Shown here piece after piece: positions 1-8,054 of a DNA stretch of 57,823 bases. The stretch's first letter is position 1, and the number at the start of each line of letters is the position of its first letter. The stretch is taken from assembly GCF_000429345.1 (NCBI RefSeq), contig NZ_AUBR01000015.1, positions 1 to 57,823 on the forward strand. Reading direction: 5' to 3'. The notes beneath the pieces were generated by a model. The model saw only the letters and a program-made list of their open reading frames with translations. It searched no databases and was not told the DNA's origin. The DNA comes from Desulfovirgula thermocuniculi DSM 16036. GTDB lineage: Bacteria > Bacillota > Desulfotomaculia > Desulfotomaculales > Desulfovirgulaceae. The translations under genes were made by a program, and so were the position numbers.

Positions 1-468
<468 letters not shown>

Positions 469-529
469 AGCCCCACCCAATACCAGCTCCGCGCCACCCT
501 GTTCAGTTTTCAAGGACCAGCAATTTCAC

Positions 530-558
530 ATTATAGCTGCCCGCCCGACCTTTGTCAA
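530..558 (-). promoter_or_regulatory. rRNA operon promoter (sigma-A type)
   Basis: On the minus strand TTGACA (553-558) and TATAAT (530-535) are separated by exactly 17 bases, a full consensus sigma-A promoter. The transcribed leader contains the string TTGAAAACTGAACA, common in Firmicutes 16S leaders. A 10-base palindrome ATGTTAACAT at 600-609 lies upstream of the -35 box. Confidence 0.88.
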
Positions 559-625
559 CAGCTTTTTGTGGTTTTTTGTCTGGCAGGACTGTTAAGAATA
601 TGTTAACATCCCGGCCTGAAATCCG

Positions 626-1276
626 TCAAGGGCTTTCCTTAAAAAGTGGGGGGAACTGCACAAAGGTCCCGGGCACCTGCCCCACAATGATGCTTTCCAC
701 CAGGGGCACCTTTTCCGTAACCAGGGCCACGGTGCTCTGCGGCGGTACGACTATGCGCACTTCGGCGGACAGGTCGAGGTAAATGCGGTGTCTCGTCTGG
801 TTTATGCCGGCCTGCTCAAAGCGGTCGTCCACCCCCACCCTGACGGTGCCCACGGGTATTACGGTTACGGAAATGCGCGGGCCGTAGTTGGCCAGCAACT
901 GGCTGCCCGTCACCTGGCCGAGGGGGATGCGAAAAGTCTTCTGGGCCAGCTCTTGCAGGGCGCGCTGTACGTCCAGCGTCACCTCGGCCATAAAGCCGTT
1001 GATCTTCACCGTATCGGCCTGCATCAGGACTATGTGGCCCTGGCTGTCCTTGTGCAGCCTGACCAGGTCGTCGTACTGGAGGTTGCTCTCCTTGATTTCC
1101 TGCCGCACCGCCTGGTTTATGGCTTCCGTGGCCATGTGCACGGCTTGCGCCTCGGCAATCTTTAAAATGGTGGGGCGCAAGATGCGGTCCGCCCAGTAAA
1201 AGAGCCCTCCCAGGGCGAGGAAAAAGGCAGCCAGAACCCAGAGCACTCGGCGCTTTTTCCGCCTCTTATACCGCAA
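626..1276 (-). CDS. yunB: Sporulation protein YunB
   Basis: 216 residues. A basic N-terminus (RYKRRKKRR) is followed by one membrane anchor (about residues 11-28), then a roughly 185-residue domain that would sit outside the membrane. The order (KIAEAQAVHMATEAINQAV near the anchor, a PLGQVTGSQLLANYGPRI block in the middle, a C-terminal VPLVESIIVGQVP) matches the YunB family, a conserved protein of endospore formers needed for normal sporulation; its biochemical role is not known. The start is TTG with GGGAG about 11 bases upstream. It lies upstream of the rRNA promoter on the same strand, and no terminator was seen between them. YunB supports a spore-forming host. Confidence 0.85.
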   Translation of the reverse strand: MRYKRRKKRRVLWVLAAFFLALGGLFYWADRILRPTILKIAEAQAVHMATEAINQAVRQEIKESNLQYDDLVRLHKDSQGHIVLMQADTVKINGFMAEVTLDVQRALQELAQKTFRIPLGQVTGSQLLANYGPRISVTVIPVGTVRVGVDDRFEQAGINQTRHRIYLDLSAEVRIVVPPQSTVALVTEKVPLVESIIVGQVPGTFVQFPPLFKESP

Positions 1277-1318
1277 GGGGGTACCGCTCCCTTTGGGCTT
1301 TTAAAAAATTATATGAGG

Positions 1319-1355
1319 CCCGCCAAAGAAACCCGCCAAACAGAAACCCGCCAAA
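1319..1355. repeat. Three short CCCGCCAAA repeats
   Basis: CCCGCCAAA occurs at 1319-1327, 1332-1340 and 1347-1355, spaced 13 and 15 bases apart and joined by AAA-rich linkers. They sit between the tyrS terminator and yunB. They could be direct binding sites or a slippage product; no function is evident. Confidence 0.6.
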
Positions 1356-1380
1356 TAAAAAAGCGGCGCTTTTGCCGCTT
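1354..1380 (-). terminator. Intrinsic terminator after tyrS
   Basis: On the minus strand a 7-bp stem (AAGCGGC at 1374-1380, GCCGCTT at 1361-1367) with a six-base loop is followed by a T run. It begins 8 bases after the tyrS stop codon. Confidence 0.85.
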
Positions 1381-1387
1381 GCAAGTT

Positions 1388-2611
1388 CTATGTGCACTTT
1401 AGGCGCAGGAACTTTCTCTTGCCCACCTTGATGACCATCCCGTCGGCGGGGACCAGCTTGAAGCCGGGATCATATATTTTTTCGCCGTCCACCTTTACCC
1501 CTCCCTGCTGGATGAGGCGGCGCCCCTCGCTGGTGCTGGGCACCAGACCGCTCGCGTGGAGCAGCCTGGGCAGCCAGACGGCTCCCCCCTCCATGAGGTC
1601 GGGGGTGACTTCAAAGACGGGGATCTCTTCGGGTAGCTCCCGCTGCTGGAAAACGCGCTTGAATTCTTCTTCGGCCTTTAGGGCCGCCTCCCGGCCGTGG
1701 TAAAAGCTCACTATCTCCCGCGCCAGGCGCATCTTCACGTCCCTGGGGTGAAGCTCGCCGCTGGCCAGCCCGGCGGCAATGGCGCGCACCTCCTCCAGGG
1801 GCACGGGCGTTACCAGCTCAAAGTAACGCACCATGAGATCGTCGGGAAGCGACATGGTCTTGCCGTACATTTCGCCCGGCGGCTCGTCAATGCCTATGTA
1901 GTTCCCCAGGCTCTTGCTCATCTTCTGGACGCCGTCTAAGCCCTCGAGGATGGGCATCATGAGGGCCACCTGGGGCTCCTGGCCGTACTCCTTTTGCAGG
2001 GTACGCCCCATGAGCAGGTTAAATTTCTGATCCGTGCCGCCCAGTTCCACATCGGCCTCCAGAGCTACGGAGTCGTAGCCCTGCATGAGGGGGTAGAAGA
2101 ATTCGTGTATGCCTATGGGCAGGCCCTCGCGGAAGCGGCGGGCAAAGTCCTCCCTCTCCAGCATGCGGGCCACCGTGTACTTTGCCGCCAACTCGAGCAC
2201 CTGGGCAAAGGTCAGGGAACCCAGCCACTGGCTGTTAAAAACCACCCTCGTGCGCTGGGGGTCGAGTATTTTAAAGATCTGCTTCTCGTAGGTGCGGGCG
2301 TTGGCCAGGACCTCCTCTTCGCTAAGCTGGCGGCGCGTTTCCACCCTCCCCGTGGGGTCGCCTATGCGCGCGGTATAGTCGCCCAGGATGATAATGGCCT
2401 CGTGCCCGAGTTCCTGAAACTGGCGCATCTTCTGCAGCACCACCGTGTGCCCCAGGTGGATGTCGGGAGCGGTGGGGTCCAGGCCCAGTTTAACGCGCAA
2501 GGGGCGCCCTGTAGCCAGGGACTTTTCCAGCTTGGCGGCCAGCTCCTCCTCGGAAATGATCTCCGCCACGCCCCGCTTGATTATTTCCATTTGCTTTTCC
2601 ACGGGTAGCAT
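1388..2611 (-). CDS. tyrS: Tyrosine--tRNA ligase
   Basis: 407 residues, a class I aminoacyl-tRNA synthetase that charges tRNA-Tyr. The HIGH signature appears as HLGH (residues 52-55) and the second signature as KMSKS near residue 230; the C-terminal part is an S4-type RNA-binding domain ([15 protein letters not shown]). The open frame extends upstream to a GTG at 2641, but the ATG at 2611 has AAAGGGG about eight bases before it and fits the family N-terminus. It has its own promoter and terminator. The leader is too short to hold a T-box, although tyrS is often T-box controlled in Firmicutes. Confidence 0.97.
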   Translation of the reverse strand: MLPVEKQMEIIKRGVAEIISEEELAAKLEKSLATGRPLRVKLGLDPTAPDIHLGHTVVLQKMRQFQELGHEAIIILGDYTARIGDPTGRVETRRQLSEEEVLANARTYEKQIFKILDPQRTRVVFNSQWLGSLTFAQVLELAAKYTVARMLEREDFARRFREGLPIGIHEFFYPLMQGYDSVALEADVELGGTDQKFNLLMGRTLQKEYGQEPQVALMMPILEGLDGVQKMSKSLGNYIGIDEPPGEMYGKTMSLPDDLMVRYFELVTPVPLEEVRAIAAGLASGELHPRDVKMRLAREIVSFYHGREAALKAEEEFKRVFQQRELPEEIPVFEVTPDLMEGGAVWLPRLLHASGLVPSTSEGRRLIQQGGVKVDGEKIYDPGFKLVPADGMVIKVGKRKFLRLKCT

Positions 2612-2649
2612 TGCTTTTCCCCTTTCCGTTTCCCGCCTCACAACTCAAA

Positions 2650-2679
2650 ACTATACCAGAAGGCCGCGCCGCCTGACAA
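2650..2679 (-). promoter_or_regulatory. Promoter of tyrS
   Basis: Minus-strand TTGTCA (2674-2679) and TATAGT (2650-2655) with an 18-base spacer, about 40 bases upstream of the chosen tyrS start. Its -35 box overlaps that of the divergent promoter at 2673-2703. Confidence 0.65.
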
Positions 2680-2703
2680 GCAGCACAAAAAATATGCTAT
2701 AAT
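2673..2703 (+). promoter_or_regulatory. Promoter of the penicillin-binding protein gene
   Basis: CTGACA (2673-2678) and a perfect TATAAT (2698-2703) with a 19-base spacer, a little long. The transcript would start about 30 bases before the TTG start codon. Confidence 0.6.
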
Positions 2704-2737
2704 GCTGTTGTAGAGAAACCCGGAGGGGGCAAAACAA

Positions 2738-5038
2738 TTGTATTCCAGGAAGAGGAGAAAAAGGAAGCTCCGCATCTGGCGGCTGTTTTTTTCTCTCCTC
2801 CTTGTGTCCATCATGTTCGGCGGCTTACTCACCCTGGGCCTGGTGGTCGTCAGCTTAAAAGATATGCCCGCCTGGAGCGAGGAGAAGCTTCTCTCCACCT
2901 CCGCCACCCTGATTTACGATAAGAACGGGGACGTTGTGGCCAGGGTGGGCGAGGAGAACCGCATGCCGGCCAGCCTCAAGGACGTCCCCGCGCACGTGCA
3001 GGAGGCTTTTCTGGCCATTGAAGACGTGCGCTTTTACCAACACCACGGGGTAGACCTGCGGAGCATTGCCAGGGCAGCCTGGACCAACATCACCGGACGG
3101 GGCATTTACGAGGGCGGCAGCACCATCACCCAGCAGCTGGTCAAGCTTTCCTTTCTGGGGCCGGAAAGGAGTTTTAAGAGAAAGGTCCAGGAAGTGATCC
3201 TGGCTTTTATGGTGGAAAGGCGCTTCACCAAGGAAGAAATACTGGAAATGTACCTGAACAAGGTCTATTTCGGGGCCGGCGCCTACGGCATCCGCTCGGC
3301 GGCGGAAACCTACTTTGGCAAGCCGGTGAACCAGCTTACCCTCGCGGACGGCGCGCTCCTGGCGGGCCTGGTGCAGGCGCCCAGCGCCTACGACCCCTTC
3401 CGGAACCCCGCGGGAGCGCTGGCCCGCCGCAACGTGGTGCTGGACAAGATGGCCGAGTACGGCTTCATCACCCAGCCCCAGGCGGAAAAGGCCAAGGCCG
3501 TAAAGCTGGAGGACCAGCTCAGGCCCGGTAAGGGCCAGCCCTACCCCTACCCGTATTTCGTGGACTACGTCACGGAGCAGTTGGTGGGAAAGTACGGCGC
3601 GGAGAAGGTTTTTAAAAGCGGCCTGAGGGTTTATACTACCCTGGACCCCAAGATACAGGAAATAGCCGAAAAGGTTATGGCCGACCCCCTTAACTTCCCG
3701 GCTTCCACCCGGGACAGCAACGGGCTCCTCCAGCCCCAGGGTGCCCTGGTGGTCCTCGACCCCCGCACCGGTCACATAAAGGCCCTGGTGGGCGGCAGGG
3801 AGCACACCCACCGCCTGCAGTGGAACAGGGCCACCATGGCCCCGGGCAGGCAGCCGGGTTCCACCTTCAAGCCCCTCATTGCCTACGCCCCGGCCATCGA
3901 GTACAAGGGCATGGGGCCGGCCTCCGTCATTGACGACATCCCCGTAACCTACGGCAGCTATACCCCGCGCAACTACGACGGGCGCTTTCACGGCCTCGTG
4001 ACCATGAGGAGGGCCATTGCCGAATCCATCAACGTGGTGGCCGTCAGGACCCTCATGGAGTACGTGGGCCTGCCCAACGCCATCCGGTTTGTCCGCGACC
4101 TGGGGATTAACCTCGACCCTGCCACCCACGGCCCCAGCGTGGCCCTGGGAGGGCTCCATGAGGGCATCACCCCCTTGCAGATGGCCGCCGCCTATGCCGC
4201 TTTTGCCAACCAGGGCTTTTACCTGGAGCCCACGGCCATTTTAAGGGTGGAGGACGCCACCGGGCACCTCCTCTACGAGTACCAGCCCAAGCCGCGCCAG
4301 GTCATGAGGCCGACTACGGCCTACCTGATCACGGATATGCTCAAGACCGTTATCGAAAAGGGCACGGGCACCAATGCCAACATCGGGCGCCCCGCGGCGG
4401 GGAAAACGGGCACCTCGGACCAGGGCAAGGACCTCTGGTTTGCCGGCTACACCCCCGACCTGGTGTGCGTGGTGTGGATAGGCTACGACCAGCCCAGGGC
4501 CATGCCCTACGAGTTTGGCGGGCGCTACCCGGCCATCATCTGGCGCCAGGTCATGTCTCAGGCGCTCAAAAACGTCCCGGCGCGCGACTTCACGCCGCCC
4601 CCGGGAATCGTCACCGCCACGGTGGACGGCAAGTCGGGCCTGCTTCCGGGACCCAACACGCCGCCTTCCGACCTGGTGACCGACCTCTTTGCGGAAGGCA
4701 CCGTGCCCACCCAGGTGGATAATACCCGCGTGGCCGTGGAAATCTGCGCCACCACCGGCCAGCTGGCGGGCCCCTACTGCCCGCAGCGGGTTACCCGGGT
4801 GATGATCAGCCTGCCCTACAGCGTGCCCAGCTACGTGGAGGATTACGAGCAGCGGGTGCCGTCCACCACCTGCACCCTGCACACCGCCGGCGGCGCGGCT
4901 ACCGGCGGTACGGGCAACCAGCCCGCCAAGCCGGGCCAGGGAGCCTCGCGGGAGGCAAAGCCGGCGCCGGAGCCGCTGGCCAACCTCGGCCCCGGGCGAA
5001 CTCCGGAGGAAAAGCCTAAGCCAGCTCCACCACGGTAA
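2738..5038 (+). CDS. Class A penicillin-binding protein (PBP1A family)
   Basis: 766 residues. It makes peptidoglycan: an outer-membrane-leaflet glycosyltransferase (GT51) domain polymerises lipid II and a transpeptidase domain cross-links it. A basic N-terminus and one membrane helix (about 13-40) precede GT51 motifs EDVRFYQHHGVD and GGSTITQQLVK. The transpeptidase has all three penicillin-binding motifs: STFK (GSTFKPL), SIN (AESINVVAV) and KTGT (GKTGTSDQG). The C-terminal 60 residues are rich in Pro, Gly and Ala and probably disordered. The start is TTG, eight bases after CGGAGGGGG. The last 23 bases overlap convergently with mutS2. Confidence 0.96.
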   Translation: MYSRKRRKRKLRIWRLFFSLLLVSIMFGGLLTLGLVVVSLKDMPAWSEEKLLSTSATLIYDKNGDVVARVGEENRMPASLKDVPAHVQEAFLAIEDVRFYQHHGVDLRSIARAAWTNITGRGIYEGGSTITQQLVKLSFLGPERSFKRKVQEVILAFMVERRFTKEEILEMYLNKVYFGAGAYGIRSAAETYFGKPVNQLTLADGALLAGLVQAPSAYDPFRNPAGALARRNVVLDKMAEYGFITQPQAEKAKAVKLEDQLRPGKGQPYPYPYFVDYVTEQLVGKYGAEKVFKSGLRVYTTLDPKIQEIAEKVMADPLNFPASTRDSNGLLQPQGALVVLDPRTGHIKALVGGREHTHRLQWNRATMAPGRQPGSTFKPLIAYAPAIEYKGMGPASVIDDIPVTYGSYTPRNYDGRFHGLVTMRRAIAESINVVAVRTLMEYVGLPNAIRFVRDLGINLDPATHGPSVALGGLHEGITPLQMAAAYAAFANQGFYLEPTAILRVEDATGHLLYEYQPKPRQVMRPTTAYLITDMLKTVIEKGTGTNANIGRPAAGKTGTSDQGKDLWFAGYTPDLVCVVWIGYDQPRAMPYEFGGRYPAIIWRQVMSQALKNVPARDFTPPPGIVTATVDGKSGLLPGPNTPPSDLVTDLFAEGTVPTQVDNTRVAVEICATTGQLAGPYCPQRVTRVMISLPYSVPSYVEDYEQRVPSTTCTLHTAGGAATGGTGNQPAKPGQGASREAKPAPEPLANLGPGRTPEEKPKPAPPR

Positions 5039-7370
5039 CGCCGGCACCCCCTTCGCCGTGCTCGCCCAGGCGGAACGATTTCACCCGCCGGTCCGACCGC
5101 AGGTGCTGCTGGATGGCCGAGCGCAGGGCTCCGGTGCCCTTGCCGTGCACCAGGTAAACCCTGGACAGCCCGGCCAGGGACGCTTCGTCGAGGTACTTTT
5201 CCACCTCCTGCAGCGCTTCGTCCGCCCGCATCCCCCGCAGGTCGAGCCTGGGGGAGACGGTGCGGGCTTTTTCTTCCAGCAGCCTGGCCACGCCGGTTTC
5301 TCCGGCACCGCCCTGGGTTTCCGCGGCCAGGCGTAGTTCCCTTACGGGCACGCTGAGCTTTACCACGCCCACCTGCACCGTGACCTCTTCCGGCCCCGCC
5401 ACGGCCACCACCGTCCCCTGCTGGCCAAAGCGGGGCAAGTAGACCGCCTGCCCCACGCTCACCGCGGCGGGCGCCTCGCCCTCGAGCGGGCGGGAGGACG
5501 GCTTCTCTTCCAGCTTCCGGCGCATACCGGCCAGCCTCTCCCGCACCTCCCGGATGGCCTCTTCCCTGGCCCGGGCCGATTCCTCCGCCAGGCGCTCCCG
5601 CAATTCCCGCACGGCCTCCTCGGCTTCCCGCTGCGCCTCTTTCACCAGCCTCCGTGCTTCCTCCCTGGCCCTGGCCAGGATGTCCTGGCGCTTTGCAGCC
5701 AGCTGCTCCCCCAAAAGCCGGTAGCGCTCCCGCAGCGCCGCCGCTTCCTCCCGCGCCTTCCTCGCGGCGAGCAGCTCCCGCTCCGCCTCCTGGCGGGACC
5801 TTTCCAGCTGCGCCAGGAGGTCGGCCAGCTGCACCTGTTCGGGGCTGAGAAAGCCCCGCGCCCGCTCCACCAGCTCTTCCGGGAGCCCCAGGCGGCGGGC
5901 AATTTCAAAGGCATTGCTCTGCCCCGGCCTTCCGATGAGCAGGCGGTAGGTGGGCCTTAAAGTTACGGCGTCGAACTCCACGCAGGCGTTTTCCACCCCC
6001 GCCCGGCGGTGGGCAAAGTTTTTCAGCTCGCTGTAATGGGTGGTGGCCAGGGTCTTGGCGCCCAGCTCCTGCAGACGCTCCAGAATAGCCTGGGCCAGCG
6101 CCGCCCCTTCCGTGGGGTCGGTACCCGCGCCGATCTCGTCCAGGAGGACCAGGCTCCGCGGTCCGGCATGGTTAAGGATGTGGACGATATTGGTCAGGTG
6201 GGAGGAAAAGGTGCTCAGCGAGTTTTCTATGCTCTGCTCATCCCCGATATCGGCAAAGACGTGGGCAAAAATCCCCAGCTCGCTGCCGTCGGCGGCAGGG
6301 ATGTGGAGGCCCGACTGGGCCATGGCCACGAGCAGCCCCACCGTCTTCAAGGCCACCGTCTTGCCCCCCGTATTGGGGCCGGTGATGATCAAGGTGTCGA
6401 ACCGGTAGCCGAGGTGAACGGAAATGGGCACGGCGCCCTTGCCCAGCAGGGGGTGGCGGGCATGGTTCAGCCGCAACTTGGGCTCTTCCAGGAGGCGCGG
6501 CTCGACGGCATCCGTGGCGTCGGCGTAGCGCGCCCTGGCCATGATGAAATCCAGCTCGCCCATGGCCTCGAGGGAAGCGGCCAGCTCGGCTCCCTGCCTG
6601 GCCACCATGGCCGAGAGCTCGGTCAGAAGACGCTCCACCTCCCGCTTTTCCGCCGCCTGCAGGCGGCGGATCTCATTGTTGGCCTCCACCACCGCGAGGG
6701 GCTCCACAAAGAGGGTGGCCCCGCTGGCCGACTGGTCGTGGACGAGGCCCGGGACCTGGTGGCGGAATTCCTGCTTGACCGGCACCACGTAGCGCCCCTC
6801 CCGCACGGTCACAATTGCCTCCTGCAGGTACCTCTGGTAGTGCGGGGAGCGGATGATCCCCTCCAGCCTCTCCCTGACCTGCTGCCTGGCGCGTTCCAGC
6901 TTCCGGCGGATCTGGTACAGGGCCGGAGACGCGTCATCGGCAATCTCGCCGCCCGGAAGCACGGTACGGCTTATCTTTTTCTCCAGCTCGTGAAAGTCCC
7001 CGATGTTGAAGGCTATCTTTTCCAGAAGGGGATAGCGGCCCTGGCGCTTCTGGAAAAACTCCCTCACCCGGCGGAAGGCGGCAAGGGCCTGGCCGATCTC
7101 AAAGAGCTCCAGGGGGTCCAGCATTGCTCCCCGCCGCGCCCTCTGCAGGGCGGGGCGCACGTCCTTCCAGCCCCCCCAGGAGAACTCCGGCTCCCGGCGC
7201 AGGATCTCCCGCCCCTGGGAGGTCTGGGACTGCCAGATCCTGATCACCCCTGCGTCCGTGGCAGGGCGCAAGGCAAGCGCCTTTTCCCTCCCCAGCTCCG
7301 AAGAAGCAAAGCCTGCCAGCTGCTCGCACACCTTGTCAAACTCCAGCCTTTGCAGGTTGCGCACGTCCAT
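5016..7370 (-). CDS. mutS2: Endonuclease MutS2
   Basis: 784 residues. MutS2 binds branched or stalled nucleic acids; in bacteria it is linked to recombination control and to rescue of collided ribosomes. Visible parts are the MutS-like core and clamp, an ATPase with Walker A GPNTGGKT near residue 330 and Walker B LLDEIGAGTDP, a long charged coiled coil (about 500-620), a KOW-like segment, and a C-terminal Smr nuclease domain with LDLRG and HGKGTG. Unlike MutS there is no mismatch-recognition domain. Its Shine-Dalgarno AAAGGAG lies at about 7384-7390, so host DNA runs at least that far before the IS607 element begins. Confidence 0.97.
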   Translation of the reverse strand: MDVRNLQRLEFDKVCEQLAGFASSELGREKALALRPATDAGVIRIWQSQTSQGREILRREPEFSWGGWKDVRPALQRARRGAMLDPLELFEIGQALAAFRRVREFFQKRQGRYPLLEKIAFNIGDFHELEKKISRTVLPGGEIADDASPALYQIRRKLERARQQVRERLEGIIRSPHYQRYLQEAIVTVREGRYVVPVKQEFRHQVPGLVHDQSASGATLFVEPLAVVEANNEIRRLQAAEKREVERLLTELSAMVARQGAELAASLEAMGELDFIMARARYADATDAVEPRLLEEPKLRLNHARHPLLGKGAVPISVHLGYRFDTLIITGPNTGGKTVALKTVGLLVAMAQSGLHIPAADGSELGIFAHVFADIGDEQSIENSLSTFSSHLTNIVHILNHAGPRSLVLLDEIGAGTDPTEGAALAQAILERLQELGAKTLATTHYSELKNFAHRRAGVENACVEFDAVTLRPTYRLLIGRPGQSNAFEIARRLGLPEELVERARGFLSPEQVQLADLLAQLERSRQEAERELLAARKAREEAAALRERYRLLGEQLAAKRQDILARAREEARRLVKEAQREAEEAVRELRERLAEESARAREEAIREVRERLAGMRRKLEEKPSSRPLEGEAPAAVSVGQAVYLPRFGQQGTVVAVAGPEEVTVQVGVVKLSVPVRELRLAAETQGGAGETGVARLLEEKARTVSPRLDLRGMRADEALQEVEKYLDEASLAGLSRVYLVHGKGTGALRSAIQQHLRSDRRVKSFRLGEHGEGGAGVTVVELA

Positions 7371-7377
7371 CTAACAG

Positions 7378-7406
7378 TTGTCTCCTTTCTTAATCAATGC
7401 TATACT
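7378..7406 (+). promoter_or_regulatory. Promoter of the IS607 recombinase gene
   Basis: TTGTCT (7378-7383) and TATACT (7401-7406) with a 17-base spacer and an extended -10 TG. The -35 box overlaps the mutS2 Shine-Dalgarno region on the other strand, so it appears to be host DNA. Transcription would begin at or next to the tnpA ATG. Confidence 0.5.
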
Positions 7407-7412
7407 TAGGCT

Positions 7413-8054
7413 ATGAGACATGATCTAGAAGAGCACTATCCATTACGCAAAACAGCCGAAATACTCGGCGTGCACCCCATTACCCTGCGCCGTTGGGAAA
7501 AGACGGGCAAAATCCGCTGTATCCGCACGCCTTCCGGCCAGAGGCGCTTTCCCAGAAGCGAAATCCTGCGCCTCTTAGGAGAAGATTTACCCTCCGGCCG
7601 CAGGGCTGTCATCTACGCCCGCGTCTCTTCGGCCAAGCAGGCCGGGGCGGGCAACCTGGAACGCCAGAAGCAGCGCCTGGAGGAATACTGCCGGACCAGG
7701 GGCTACGAAGTGGTTGCCGTCATAGCCGAACAGGGTTCCGGGCTCAACGAAAAGCGCAAAGGGTTGGCCCGGCTCTTCAAAATGGCCCGCGAAGGCAAGA
7801 TGGACCTGGTGGTGGTCGAGTTCAAAGACCGCCTGGCCAGGTTCGGCTTCACCTACATCGAGCGCTACCTCAACGCCTTCGGCGTGAAGGTGGAAGTGGT
7901 GAACGGAGAAGAACCGAAGTCCCTGCAGGAAGAACTGGTGCAGGATATGCTTTCCATACTGACCGTTTTTTCGACCAAGCTCTACGGTTCGCGGAGCAAG
8001 GAGTTTCGCAGAAAAGTAAGGGAGGCAATCCGTGATGCGGCCAGGGGTGAGTAA
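7413..8054 (+). CDS. tnpA: IS607-family serine recombinase (TnpA)
   Basis: 213 residues. An N-terminal MerR-type helix-turn-helix (LRKTAEILGVHPITLRRWEKTGKI, quoted in parts: LGVHPITLRRWEKTGK) is followed by a resolvase catalytic domain beginning AVIYARVSSAKQ, where the second Ser of VSS is the expected nucleophile. Conserved QKQRLEEYC and EFKDRLARFG segments follow, as in the family. This order (DNA-binding domain first) separates IS607 TnpA from ordinary resolvases. No Shine-Dalgarno site precedes the ATG, and the predicted transcription start falls about at the ATG, so the mRNA may be leaderless. The 3' end overlaps tnpB by 20 bases. Confidence 0.93.
   Translation: MRHDLEEHYPLRKTAEILGVHPITLRRWEKTGKIRCIRTPSGQRRFPRSEILRLLGEDLPSGRRAVIYARVSSAKQAGAGNLERQKQRLEEYCRTRGYEVVAVIAEQGSGLNEKRKGLARLFKMAREGKMDLVVVEFKDRLARFGFTYIERYLNAFGVKVEVVNGEEPKSLQEELVQDMLSILTVFSTKLYGSRSKEFRRKVREAIRDAARGE

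Noticed and set aside
2612-2737. T-box leader for tyrS
   Set aside because: The predicted leader is about 30-40 bases, with no T-box core and no terminator, so there is no space for one.
2855-4159. 434-codon open frame on the minus strand
   Set aside because: It lies wholly opposite the penicillin-binding protein gene, whose protein has all family motifs. Long antisense frames are expected in GC-rich DNA, and its product is rich in Gly, His and Val without any family pattern.
6009-7409. 466-codon open frame on the plus strand
   Set aside because: It is the complement of mutS2 in a GC-rich stretch; the translation is low-complexity and unlike any family.
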